Source: JBCCTX01 sp964468435 (GTDB taxonomy: Bacteria > Bacteroidota > Bacteroidia > J057). From it: 57,585 bases of DNA. Numbering within the stretch: the first letter of the stretch is position 1; the number at the start of each line of letters is the position of its first letter. Of the stretch, positions 8,774-17,299 are shown one piece after another. The position numbers were made by a program, and so were the translations under genes. The DNA lies in NCBI GenBank assembly GCA_964468435.1, contig CAYXVE010000033.1, forward strand, positions 1 to 57,585, in the 5' to 3' direction. Under the pieces are notes generated by a model. It did no database searches, had not been told where the DNA came from, and saw only the letters and a list, made by a program, of their open reading frames with translations.

Positions 8774-10261
8774 ATGAGTTACATTGAAGAATATAAATTC
8801 AGAAAATTAACCTATCATACCCGCAGACACTTTCTCAAACAGTGTACTACGGGCATGGGTGCACTGGCCTTAAGCACGTTGCTGGGAGCTTGCGGAAATG
8901 GGCAGTCAACTGCCTCAGTAACTGGTGGGGGAGATCCGCTTAATCCTATGCGGGCTCGAGCGCCACATTTTCCTCCCAGGGCAAAAAGGGTGATTTACAT
9001 GCACATGGCAGGATCTCCATCCCAGCTCGAGTTATTTGATTACAAGCCAGCCTTGCAAAAGTATGATGGGAAGAATTGCCCTCAGGAACTGTTGGAAGGT
9101 AAGCAGTTTGCTTTTATTCAGGGCATTCCTAAAATGCTGGGGCCTCAAGCTTCTTTCAAGCAATACGGTAAGTCTGGTGCATGGGTATCGGACAGGCTTC
9201 CCCATTTCAGTCAGGTGGTAGATGATGTTTGCTTTCTCAAGGCTATGCACACCAATGAATTCAATCATGCACCTGCCCAGTTGCTGTTACAAACGGGAAG
9301 CCCCCGCCTGGGAAGACCCAGTATGGGTTCATGGGTAACCTATGGACTGGGATCGGAAAGTGAAGATCTTCCGGGGTTTGTGGTTTTGGTGTCCGGTGGG
9401 AAAACTCCCAGTGCGGGTAAGAGTGTCTGGGGAAGTGGATTTCTACCTACCGTATATCAGGGTGTCCAATGCCGTTCTGAGGGAGATCCAGTATTATATT
9501 TGTCCAATCCGGATGGCGTAAATCGCAATATTCGCAGGAAGACTATTGACGCGATCAATGAGATCAATCAAAAGCAGTATGAAACCTTTCAGGACCCTGA
9601 GATTTTAACCCGTGTCGCTCAGTATGAGATGGCGTTCAATATGCAGATGTCCGTCCCTGAAGTGATGGACATCACTAAGGAACCGGACTACATCCATCAG
9701 ATGTACGGCACTAAGCCTGGCGAGGCTTCCTTCGCCAACAACTGCCTGCTGGCACGCAGGCTGGTAGAGCAAGGAGTGCGCTTTGTGCAGCTTTTTCACT
9801 GGGGCTGGGATTCTCACGGTAATGGAAGGCTAGAATCACTTCACCATGGCTTTGTCGAGAAATGCCAGGATGTGGATCAGCCTATGACTGCACTGGTTAC
9901 AGACCTCAAACAAAGAGGCCTGCTGGAAGATACCCTGATCGTTTGGGGAGGGGAATTTGGCAGAACACCCATGTGGGAAAATCGCGGGGGATTTACTGCT
10001 CCCTATAAAGGCAGAGACCACCACAAAGAAGCCTTTACTATGTGGATGGCAGGAGGCGGGATTAAGCCCGGAATGACCTTCGGCGAAACCGACGATATAG
10101 GATATTACGGGATTAAAGATCAGGTACATGCCCATGATCTTCAAGCCACAATCCTGAATCAGTTGGGGTTTGACCACGAAAAGCTGACGCATCATTATCA
10201 AGGTAGAGATTTTCGCCTAACAGACGTTCATGGGAAAGTGGTAAAGGATATTTTGGGTTAA
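8774..10261 (+). CDS. DUF1501 protein with Tat signal
   Basis: The 495-residue protein belongs to the DUF1501 family, which has an alkaline-phosphatase/sulfatase-like fold. The N-terminus has a twin-arginine motif (RRHFLKQ, residues 17-23), a hydrophobic stretch and LLGAC, which could also serve as a lipobox. The family motifs HMAGSPSQLELFD, FHWGWDSHG, VWGGEFGRTP and GRDHHKEAF are present. The C-terminus is conserved (HYQGRDFRLTDVHGK). It lies 210 bp after the DUF1553 cytochrome gene, the usual partner, and probably acts with it outside the cytoplasm. The intervening 210 bp contain only a short open frame that I do not regard as a gene. Its 3' end is the model for the remnant at 5533-5747. 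Confidence 0.9.
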   Translation: MSYIEEYKFRKLTYHTRRHFLKQCTTGMGALALSTLLGACGNGQSTASVTGGGDPLNPMRARAPHFPPRAKRVIYMHMAGSPSQLELFDYKPALQKYDGKNCPQELLEGKQFAFIQGIPKMLGPQASFKQYGKSGAWVSDRLPHFSQVVDDVCFLKAMHTNEFNHAPAQLLLQTGSPRLGRPSMGSWVTYGLGSESEDLPGFVVLVSGGKTPSAGKSVWGSGFLPTVYQGVQCRSEGDPVLYLSNPDGVNRNIRRKTIDAINEINQKQYETFQDPEILTRVAQYEMAFNMQMSVPEVMDITKEPDYIHQMYGTKPGEASFANNCLLARRLVEQGVRFVQLFHWGWDSHGNGRLESLHHGFVEKCQDVDQPMTALVTDLKQRGLLEDTLIVWGGEFGRTPMWENRGGFTAPYKGRDHHKEAFTMWMAGGGIKPGMTFGETDDIGYYGIKDQVHAHDLQATILNQLGFDHEKLTHHYQGRDFRLTDVHGKVVKDILG

Positions 10262-10432
10262 TTCTGTTTCTTTAGTACAAGTTGCCCCATCGCACTATTA
10301 AAATCGGAATTGCTGTAGTCAAATAATTTATTGGCACCAGCAGTCCAGCGAAACCCTACAGAAGCACACATATTTATGATAAGAAAAACTTTTGTGCAGA
10401 TGATCGCAAATACCAGTATAAGGTTGAAATGA
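10258..10432 (-). pseudogene. Probable C-terminal remnant of a SUMF1-like gene
   Basis: On the minus strand a 3'-terminal open stretch reads CASVGFRWTAGANKLFD, continues ...QLVLKKQN and stops at a TAA (10260-10258) that overlaps the stop of the convergent DUF1501 gene. The VGFR motif close to a C-terminus is typical of the formylglycine-generating-enzyme/SUMF1 family. Just upstream, in a different frame, the sequence reads CDHLHKSFSYHKYVC, which would join the first part after restoring one base near 10365. Before that there is an in-frame stop (10435-10433). Nothing else of the gene remains. This is inferred from a short motif, and the alternative is chance open reading in a 230-bp gap. Confidence 0.38.
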
Positions 10433-10491
10433 TTACTAAAGATTACGGATATTTTCCCAACTTTTTATACCTTATCATATATTTTAATTCT

Positions 10492-11454
10492 ATGAGGTTA
10501 TTACACTTGATTCTGTTTACAGGCCTATCACTTTCACTACCGCTTTCATTAATGGCGCAGCAAATCAGTCAGACTCAATCCATGTCAGTATCAACAGATT
10601 ATTGGCTTTATTTACCCCAACAATATCATACAGATACCACTACTTCATGGCCTCTGCTGATATTTTTGCATGGGGCAGGGGAGCGCGGCGATGATTTGGA
10701 AAAGGTTAAGACCCATGGACCACCCAAACTTGTTGAAGAGCAGGATTTTCCTTTTATCATCGTGTCTCCGCAGTGCCCTGCAGGCGAATGGTGGAGTATC
10801 TATGTGCTGAATAAGCTATTTGATGAGATCGTTTCAGGTTATCGCGTAGATGAATACCGGGTCTATCTCACTGGCTTGAGTATGGGTGGCTTTGGTACAT
10901 GGGAATGGGTAGCCGAGAATCCGGAAAAATTTGCCGCAATAGCTCCTGTCTGTGGAGGCGGTGATCCAGCATTAGCTTGGCGCTTTAGAAATATTCCAGC
11001 GTGGATTTTTCACGGTGAGCAGGATCGCGTAGTTCCCGCAAAGTTTTCACAGGACATGGCAGAAGCACTGAAATCTGTAGGAGCTGATCCCCAACTCACT
11101 TTATATCCCGAGGCGGGGCATGATTCCTGGACAGAAACATACAATAATTCCAGGCTCTATGAATGGTTTCTTTCCCATAAAAGGGTGATTGATCCTTCTA
11201 CAGCGTTGAAGAATAAACAATATATGCAGTATGTTGGCGACTATTTGGATGCATATGGCGACACCATTCGGGTCATATATAAGGAGGGAGATTTAACGCT
11301 AACATATGGTTTTATGACACGTACCCTGACACCAGAAAGTGATCATACTTTTTATATGGGTCGATGGTATGATAATCATGTCTTTATCAAGGATGAGGAA
11401 CTTGAAATGAATATGCGATTTTTGTCGCTTAAGGCTCAGAAAATCAATGAGTAA
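10492..11454 (+). CDS. Secreted alpha/beta-hydrolase, phospholipase/carboxylesterase type
   Basis: The 320-residue protein has a signal peptide (MRLLHLILF, ending LMAQ). The alpha/beta-hydrolase core shows the oxyanion segment LLIFLHGAGERGDD, the nucleophile elbow GLSMGG, an acid in GEQDRVVP and the catalytic histidine in EAGHDSW. After the hydrolase domain (to about residue 250) comes a beta-rich tail of some 70 residues (YVGDYLDAYGDTIRV...) like the small C-terminal domains of secreted Bacteroidota esterases. The start at 10492 is chosen because it places the signal peptide at the N-terminus; the frame is open 21 codons upstream. The substrate cannot be told from the sequence. Members act on short acyl esters, including acetylated or feruloylated polysaccharides. 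Confidence 0.82.
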   Translation: MRLLHLILFTGLSLSLPLSLMAQQISQTQSMSVSTDYWLYLPQQYHTDTTTSWPLLIFLHGAGERGDDLEKVKTHGPPKLVEEQDFPFIIVSPQCPAGEWWSIYVLNKLFDEIVSGYRVDEYRVYLTGLSMGGFGTWEWVAENPEKFAAIAPVCGGGDPALAWRFRNIPAWIFHGEQDRVVPAKFSQDMAEALKSVGADPQLTLYPEAGHDSWTETYNNSRLYEWFLSHKRVIDPSTALKNKQYMQYVGDYLDAYGDTIRVIYKEGDLTLTYGFMTRTLTPESDHTFYMGRWYDNHVFIKDEELEMNMRFLSLKAQKINE

Positions 11455-11690
11455 GATTTATAGCTCTCCATCAAGCAACCCTCACGTAATGACTCTACAT
11501 TAAAAAAGCCAGGGGTTAGGTAGATTTTCATGGAACAACGATACTATGATTAAACATTAATATATTCTTACATGCCACAATCGTTTAAATGGATAAAAGT
11601 CTTGAGTCAGGTTACAGGTTTGCCTGAGGGTCGCTTATTCCAGGTTGTATGGTAAGTGAAAGCGTGGTAAAATGAAAAAAATATCGGATT

Positions 11691-12479
11691 ATGATTTACG
11701 GTAATCCACAACGCATTGTTTGCCTGACAGAAGAAACTACAGAGTTGCTGTATTTGCTTGGGGAAGAGCATCGCATTGTGGGGATCAGTGCTTATACTTG
11801 CCGTCCAGAGCGGGCTAAGGAAGACAAGCCAGTGGTTTCGGCATACATTGGTGGAAGTGTTTCAAAGATCAAGGCATTAAAACCTGATCTGGTGATCGGA
11901 TTTTCTGATGTACAGGCAGATCTTGCCCGGGATCTTATCCGGGAAAACCTTCAGGTACTGATTACCAATCAGCGCTCGATCCATGAAATACTTGAAGTCA
12001 TACAGATGATCGGAAATATCGTTGGGGAAGGTCAAAAGGCCATGAAACTAGTTTCTGTGTATCGCAAGCGGATCGAAACGATCCACAAAGCAGCACTTCA
12101 GCGGTCTTACCGCCCTAAAGTCTATTTTGAAGAATGGGATGATCCTATGATATCTGCTATCCAGTGGGTAAGTGAACTGATCGAGATTGCTGGTGGTGAA
12201 AATATCTTCACCAAGCGTGCAAAAGGCAAAGCCTCCAAAGAGAGATACGTATCTTATCAGGAAGTGATAGAACGGGCACCAGATATATATGTAGGATGTT
12301 GGTGCGGGAAGCCTCTGGACACAGTGGAAGTTTGTAATCGACCGGGCTTTGATCAAATCCCTGCGATACAGCATGACCGTATATATGAGATGGACCCTGC
12401 TATCATCCTGCAGCCTGGGCCAGCATGCCTGACTGATGGACTGGATGAGTTGGAACGGATTATAAGTAGTGTGAGATAA
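11691..12479 (+). CDS. BtuF-like cobalamin-binding protein without signal peptide
   Basis: The 262-residue protein has the helical-backbone metal-receptor fold (BtuF/TroA-like). It shows the N-terminal RIVCLTEETTELLYLLG, the KALKPDLVIGF segment and a C-terminal lobe ending ILQPGPACLTDGLDEL. Such proteins bind cobalamin or metal chelates for an ABC importer. This one begins directly with the mature fold and has no signal peptide or lipobox, and no permease or ATPase lies nearby. Solitary cytoplasmic-looking BtuF homologues annotated as cobalamin-binding protein are common in Gram-negative genomes; their role is unclear. The start at 11691 fits the domain edge. The gene converges with the flavoprotein gene at 12721-13968. 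Confidence 0.8.
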   Translation: MIYGNPQRIVCLTEETTELLYLLGEEHRIVGISAYTCRPERAKEDKPVVSAYIGGSVSKIKALKPDLVIGFSDVQADLARDLIRENLQVLITNQRSIHEILEVIQMIGNIVGEGQKAMKLVSVYRKRIETIHKAALQRSYRPKVYFEEWDDPMISAIQWVSELIEIAGGENIFTKRAKGKASKERYVSYQEVIERAPDIYVGCWCGKPLDTVEVCNRPGFDQIPAIQHDRIYEMDPAIILQPGPACLTDGLDELERIISSVR

Positions 12480-12720
12480 TTAGGTAAAAGGCATGAAATT
12501 TAATAGTAAAATAAAATATAACAGCGATATATTAAAGAATTAAATCTCAGCGATTTTCTTTACAAATCGACCTTTGTCCGGTCGAAAAAAAATGATCTAT
12601 CAGATATAGTCCATTAGGCTGGCAAATGAATTTATTTAAGATATCATTTAACAATATATAATATTGTCGAGATGCTTAAATACAAAGCGAAATTGCATTT
12701 GAAAATTAACAAAAATTAGT

Positions 12721-13968
12721 TTAAAGATTAAAATTCTTAGCCTCCCTTATTTCATCTAATATAAAGGGCATTAACTCCGAGATCGTTGGGTGAACCAGTA
12801 CTACCTTGCGATAATTATGACACGGTATATTACTGTGCATGATTGCGGCAAACATGTTGATGATCTCATCACCTCCAATTCCGAGAATTGAGGCTCCAAG
12901 AATTAAGTCTGTATCTCCATCTACCAGTAATTTGGCAAAACCTCTGGTTTCACCCATTTCCTTCGCCCGGCTGATCTTGGACATGGGACGCGTAGCCTTC
13001 AATACTTTCTTGCCGGAAGCTAGTGCTTCTTTTTCAGTCATGCCCACTCGACCAAGGGGTGGGTCTGTAAAAAGTCCATAAATGGTATTTCTCATAGACA
13101 GCTTGCGATCGCCTCCGAACAAATAGTCCAGAACAATTTCAGCATCATTCACCGAGGTATGTGTAAATGCTCCCTGTCCATTGACATCTCCCACGGCAAA
13201 TATACCTTCTACTCCTGTGCGGCAATGGTCATCTACTTGTATATATCCACGCTCATTTGTTTGAATTCCTGTAGCTTCCAGGTTAAGTGAAGCACTATTG
13301 GGAATGCGACCTGCAGCGATTAGAATATCCGAACCGGTTATGACCTGATATGATTCATTTTGCTCCACTGTTAGGTGTATCTGACCATCCTGCTGAACTA
13401 CTGAGGTAGCTTGGGTATTACACATTATTCTGATTCCTTCCTCCTCAAGAAAAGATTGAATAGCATCTGCTACATCTTTGTCCTCACGTGGCATGAGTTG
13501 CTTTGCCATATTGATGACGGTTACCTCTGATCCAAATCGGCGAAATATCTGAGCATATTCGATTCCGATGTATCCTCCTCCGATAATGATTAGGTGCTTT
13601 GGCAAGGTTTCCTTATCCAGTAATCCAGCGCTATCCAACCAGGGAACCTCATTTAATCCCTCAATAGACGGTACACGAGGTGTGGTTCCTATGTTGATAT
13701 AGATTTGTTTTCCTTCAATTTCTTCGCCGCCAACCCGGAGCGTTTTAAGGCCTGTAAACACCCCTTTTCCTCTGATCAGATCTACATTTTTCGTGCTTTC
13801 CATCCAGTTGGTTAGGCCATCCCGGCTTCCATGTCGTATGCTGTTCATTCTTTCACGCACTTTAGGGTAATCCAGGGTTATTTCACCAGTGTGAAACCCG
13901 TAAAATTCCCCTCTTCTTGCCAGATTTGAGCGTATGGCATTTTTTAAAATGAATATAAGTTTGTCCAC
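12721..13968 (-). CDS. Mercuric-reductase-like flavoprotein, N-terminally truncated
   Basis: The 415-residue frame is a class I pyridine nucleotide-disulfide oxidoreductase of the mercuric-reductase-like group. It has an NAD-binding motif (IIGGGYIGIEYAQ), the second FAD motif (FAVGDVNGQGAFTHT) and a dimerisation domain with VHPTISELMP. The first 45-50 residues of the family are missing, including the GxGxxG FAD-binding strand and the CxxxxC redox-active disulfide. The frame opens with GTG at 13968 in the region that would follow CTPTK. An in-frame stop lies shortly upstream and no Rossmann-like sequence is seen in any frame before hypA. The rest has no internal stop. It is either a recent 5' deletion (pseudogene) or a relict; disulfide-reductase activity is not expected. 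Confidence 0.75.
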   Translation of the reverse strand: MDKLIFILKNAIRSNLARRGEFYGFHTGEITLDYPKVRERMNSIRHGSRDGLTNWMESTKNVDLIRGKGVFTGLKTLRVGGEEIEGKQIYINIGTTPRVPSIEGLNEVPWLDSAGLLDKETLPKHLIIIGGGYIGIEYAQIFRRFGSEVTVINMAKQLMPREDKDVADAIQSFLEEEGIRIMCNTQATSVVQQDGQIHLTVEQNESYQVITGSDILIAAGRIPNSASLNLEATGIQTNERGYIQVDDHCRTGVEGIFAVGDVNGQGAFTHTSVNDAEIVLDYLFGGDRKLSMRNTIYGLFTDPPLGRVGMTEKEALASGKKVLKATRPMSKISRAKEMGETRGFAKLLVDGDTDLILGASILGIGGDEIINMFAAIMHSNIPCHNYRKVVLVHPTISELMPFILDEIREAKNFNL

Positions 13969-14088
13969 CCATTTATAACAACTATAAATAAATTACCGCT
14001 TAAAGAAGTACATGGTCTCGAATAAGTTAACCCCAGAGGTAGTACAAAAAGTCAAGTCGGTCATGAAAAAGGAACCAGCAAAAGAAAG

Positions 14089-14439
14089 TTAGTGCGTTTC
14101 CTCCATGATTACATAATCAATGATCAACTCATTGCCTGTTTGTACATCCTTTGCAGGGGTTTTGCAGTAAATACATACAAATTGATGATGGTCCATAGCA
14201 AATGTCTGGAGGCAATTGGGGCATTTTACAGTTACAGGCACCAGATCTATATGTAGGCTTACATCTTCAAAATCTGTATTGTGTATCACCTCCTGATATG
14301 CACTGTGCAATAATGTTGGCTCAGTACCTGATAGGGCACCTACTTTCAGATGAATTTCGCAAAGGCGGTTAAGTTCATCAGATGTGAGCGACTCAGTGAG
14401 GGATTCCAACATATTTTGTATGATGGACGGTTCATGCAT
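14089..14439 (-). CDS. hypA: Hydrogenase/urease nickel metallochaperone HypA
   Basis: The 116-residue protein begins MHEPSI, the nickel-binding N-terminus in which His2 is the ligand. It has a zinc-binding loop with two CxxC pairs (CPNC and CIYC). Length and layout match HypA, which delivers Ni(II) to [NiFe]-hydrogenase, or to urease in some bacteria. No hypB, hypC-F, hydrogenase or urease gene is in the window, so this copy is isolated. The C-terminal tail ends in EETH, which could give an extra metal ligand. It lies 120 bp upstream of the truncated flavoprotein gene on the same strand. Family assignment is strong; the client enzyme is unknown. Confidence 0.9.
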   Translation of the reverse strand: MHEPSIIQNMLESLTESLTSDELNRLCEIHLKVGALSGTEPTLLHSAYQEVIHNTDFEDVSLHIDLVPVTVKCPNCLQTFAMDHHQFVCIYCKTPAKDVQTGNELIIDYVIMEETH

Positions 14440-14748
14440 ATCAATCTACCAGATCAGTGGTTTATTACGATATAATTATAAATAATTCTGAAAAAATCAT
14501 ATTCAAAATAAGGTAAAATCTTTCTTTTGGCTAGGATAGTGTTACGATAAAAATGTTTGTAGCTGATAAATAGCTTACCTGATGCACTTATTGACTAAAA
14601 TAGCATAAATAACGAGTAAATAAAAAATAACACTGTATAAATGAATAAATCTAACCCAAGTAACGTCCAATTTCATATTCTCCCGCAAATTTCTCCTTGC
14701 CTGGGCACTTGTTAAGCGTTAAATTAGACAAAATAAGCTACGAAACAC
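14440..14748. other. Intergenic region, divergent promoters expected
   Basis: About 309 bp of AT-rich sequence lie between the divergent hypA and T9SS adhesin genes. It should hold the promoters of both. I find no convincing TTG-N19-TAnnTTTG element, no RNA structure and no coding remnant. Confidence 0.6.
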
Positions 14749-17151
14749 ATGTGTAAAGCCTGGGTTATTCTATGCGTTTTGCTTGCAAATAGTGCAAGCA
14801 ATCTATTTGCTCAGACAGATATGGAATTCTGGTTTGTTGCGCCTGAAATATCCCTAAATCATGGGGATAGACCCATCAGGCTGGGTTTGTCAGCAGAAGA
14901 TCAGGCAGCCACCGTTGAAATTTATCTTCCCGCCAATCCCGATTTCCCACATATATTTACAGATGTACCTCCCTTCACGCTCAGAGAAATCGATCTGACG
15001 AATTACATAGGTGTGCTAGAGAATTTTCCAGAAAATACGGTTCACGATAAGGGCATTCATATCAAGTCTTCCAGTCCAATTAGTGCTTATTATCAGGTGG
15101 AACGTACTGTAAACCAGGATATATTTACGCTAAAGGGCAGACAAGCCCTCGGTACTGAGTTTTTTATTCCTTCTCAAAACGACTTTCCCAACATTCACAA
15201 TGAAGCGGCGGTAGATATGGTTGCCACACAGGATGGTACAATCATTATGATTGAACCCAGAAAACCCCTTAAAAATCAACGCAATGGAAAAATCATGGTA
15301 GAGCTAAACCGCGGCGAAACCTATTCCATCAGGGCAGCAGGAACATTGGGCGGGAATCATCTAGAAGGTACCTATATCAAATCTAATAAACCCATAGCCG
15401 TTACCAATTCAGATGACTCAATTGTCAATCGAGATGGTACAGGTTGGGATCTGGTAGGAGATCAAATCGTGCCAGTAGAGCTTCTCGGCACTGAATACAT
15501 TGTTGTGAGAGGAGATGCTTCTACAGAAAGAGTATATATTACTGCAACAGCTGATGATACGGAGGTTTTGTATTCCAATCCCACGGAAACACTCAGGAGT
15601 ATGAACCGTGGACAGACAGTAAGCATACCTATTCTCGATGATGCTTTATACCTGAATAGCAACAAGCCTGTTTATGTATGGCATCTTACAGGCATACGCA
15701 ATGAACCAGCAGGAGCACTAATTCCCCCTGTAACCTGTACGGGTGCACAGCGAGTCAATTTTGTCCGCCCTGGAGGCAACAATTTTCAACTCGTAGTGCT
15801 TACAGAAGCGCAACATGCAGATGACTTTGTACTAAATGGTGATCCCAACCTGGTGCGAGGAGATAATTTCTTGCCTGTACGAGGTACAGCTGGTAAATGG
15901 GTATCTGCCAAGATCAATCTGGCATTCAGACTGTCCAGAGGGGCTCACCAGCTTATTAACAACTCAGGCAGGTTTCATTTAGGGGTATTGGGAGATTCAG
16001 GGCCTGGTGGATGTTCTTATGGATATTTTTCTGGATATAGCAGTTTATTTATAGGGGAAGATCGAAGCTTTTGTTTCGGAGAAACGGTCACCCTGGATGC
16101 TGGGGAAAATAAGCTGAGCTACCTTTGGAGTGATGGGAGTGAAGAACAAACTATCAGGGTCGATACCACTGGCACCTACTGGGTGAAGACGGCGATCCCA
16201 GGTTGTACCCTGTACGATACGATCAACCTGGAAGCTATTGACATACAACTAGACCTAGGAGAAGATACTACACTATGTGAGGGGGAAACCCTTATGCTAG
16301 ATGCTACTTTTCCGGAAGCCTCCTATTTATGGTCAGATGGTTCCAGGAATGCTACCTATATGGCCGAAAAAGCTGGTAAATATAAAGTAGCCGTTTCGGT
16401 AGAGGAGTGTGTAAAAGAGGATGACATAGAAGTAAATTTTATCGAGGTACCGGAGATTAACCTGGGGCCGGATACCTTGTTGTGTGAAAATGAAGAGATT
16501 ATTTTGGACGCTTTTTTACCCGGAGCAATTTATCTCTGGCAAGACAGTACTACAGAGGCTACTGTAGAAGTAAATCGTGCCGGTAGCTATGCTGTTTCCA
16601 GAAATTTTGAGGGATGTGTTCAGGAAGATTCATTGAGAGTCATTCCTACTTTTCCAGATATTGATCTGGGAAGGGATACTACCTTGTGTCTGGGAGATTC
16701 CCTGCCTATATTTTTTGATGTCGAAGGTGTCTCATTTGTCTGGGATAACGGGAGTAGTGAGTTTGATAGAATTCTGGTTGAGGAGGGAATATATACCTTA
16801 AAGGTATTCAACCGCTGCCAGACATTTGATGATACATTAAAGCTGAATTACATTGATTGTACCTGTCAGTTATTGATAGGAAATGTATTTACACCTAATG
16901 CGGATGGAGTTAACGACGACTTTGCTCCGGCTTTTAGTTGTGAGCTTGGAGAATACGAATTTCAAGTGTTTGACCGATGGGGGAAACAAGTATTTAAGAC
17001 TTCTACTCAGGGAGTAAGATGGAATGGAAGAAACTCAAACAATGGCGAACTTACGGAAGGGGTATATTACTGGAAACTGCGGTATCAAGGCAATGATCGG
17101 TGGAACCAAGAAACAATTATAAAACAAGGTTATGTGACTTTATTTAAGTAG
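14749..17151 (+). CDS. IgGFc-binding-like surface protein with T9SS type B sorting domain
   Basis: The 800-residue protein has a signal peptide (ending NLFAQ). Residues 25-430 form an IgGFc-binding-like region (TDMEFWFVAPEIS, SSSPISAYYQV, GTEFFIPSQND, SNKPIAVTNSDDS, SNKPVYVWHLTG). From about 435 to 700 there are four Ig/PKD-like repeats, each with a D.LCxGE..LDA...YLWSDGS...V...G.Y.V pattern. The last 95 residues are the gliding-motility-associated C-terminal domain (NVFTPNADGVND, FDRWGKQVF, EGVYYWKLRY), the type B signal for T9SS secretion. It is thus expected on or outside the cell surface, probably in adhesion. Repeat 4 has diverged most. Domain calls are from motif recognition; the ligand is unknown. 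Confidence 0.85.
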   Translation: MCKAWVILCVLLANSASNLFAQTDMEFWFVAPEISLNHGDRPIRLGLSAEDQAATVEIYLPANPDFPHIFTDVPPFTLREIDLTNYIGVLENFPENTVHDKGIHIKSSSPISAYYQVERTVNQDIFTLKGRQALGTEFFIPSQNDFPNIHNEAAVDMVATQDGTIIMIEPRKPLKNQRNGKIMVELNRGETYSIRAAGTLGGNHLEGTYIKSNKPIAVTNSDDSIVNRDGTGWDLVGDQIVPVELLGTEYIVVRGDASTERVYITATADDTEVLYSNPTETLRSMNRGQTVSIPILDDALYLNSNKPVYVWHLTGIRNEPAGALIPPVTCTGAQRVNFVRPGGNNFQLVVLTEAQHADDFVLNGDPNLVRGDNFLPVRGTAGKWVSAKINLAFRLSRGAHQLINNSGRFHLGVLGDSGPGGCSYGYFSGYSSLFIGEDRSFCFGETVTLDAGENKLSYLWSDGSEEQTIRVDTTGTYWVKTAIPGCTLYDTINLEAIDIQLDLGEDTTLCEGETLMLDATFPEASYLWSDGSRNATYMAEKAGKYKVAVSVEECVKEDDIEVNFIEVPEINLGPDTLLCENEEIILDAFLPGAIYLWQDSTTEATVEVNRAGSYAVSRNFEGCVQEDSLRVIPTFPDIDLGRDTTLCLGDSLPIFFDVEGVSFVWDNGSSEFDRILVEEGIYTLKVFNRCQTFDDTLKLNYIDCTCQLLIGNVFTPNADGVNDDFAPAFSCELGEYEFQVFDRWGKQVFKTSTQGVRWNGRNSNNGELTEGVYYWKLRYQGNDRWNQETIIKQGYVTLFK

Positions 17152-17299
17152 TTAAGTTATATAACACTGTTAATATTTGTTAAATATTCACTATTATCCT
17201 CTCAAAAAACCTATTGCAACTTCAAGCCTGCCATATGCGTAAAACTATATTAATATTTTTCGAAATCAGCCTTCGATACATTACTTTGAGTACATCATT

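Noticed and set aside
11572..11655. 27-codon frame upstream of the BtuF-like gene
   Set aside because: Too short, with no motif; treated as leader sequence.
14012..14092. 26-codon plus-strand frame (MVSNKLTPEVV...) overlapping the hypA stop
   Set aside because: Very short and antisense to the upstream region of the flavoprotein gene; no independent support.
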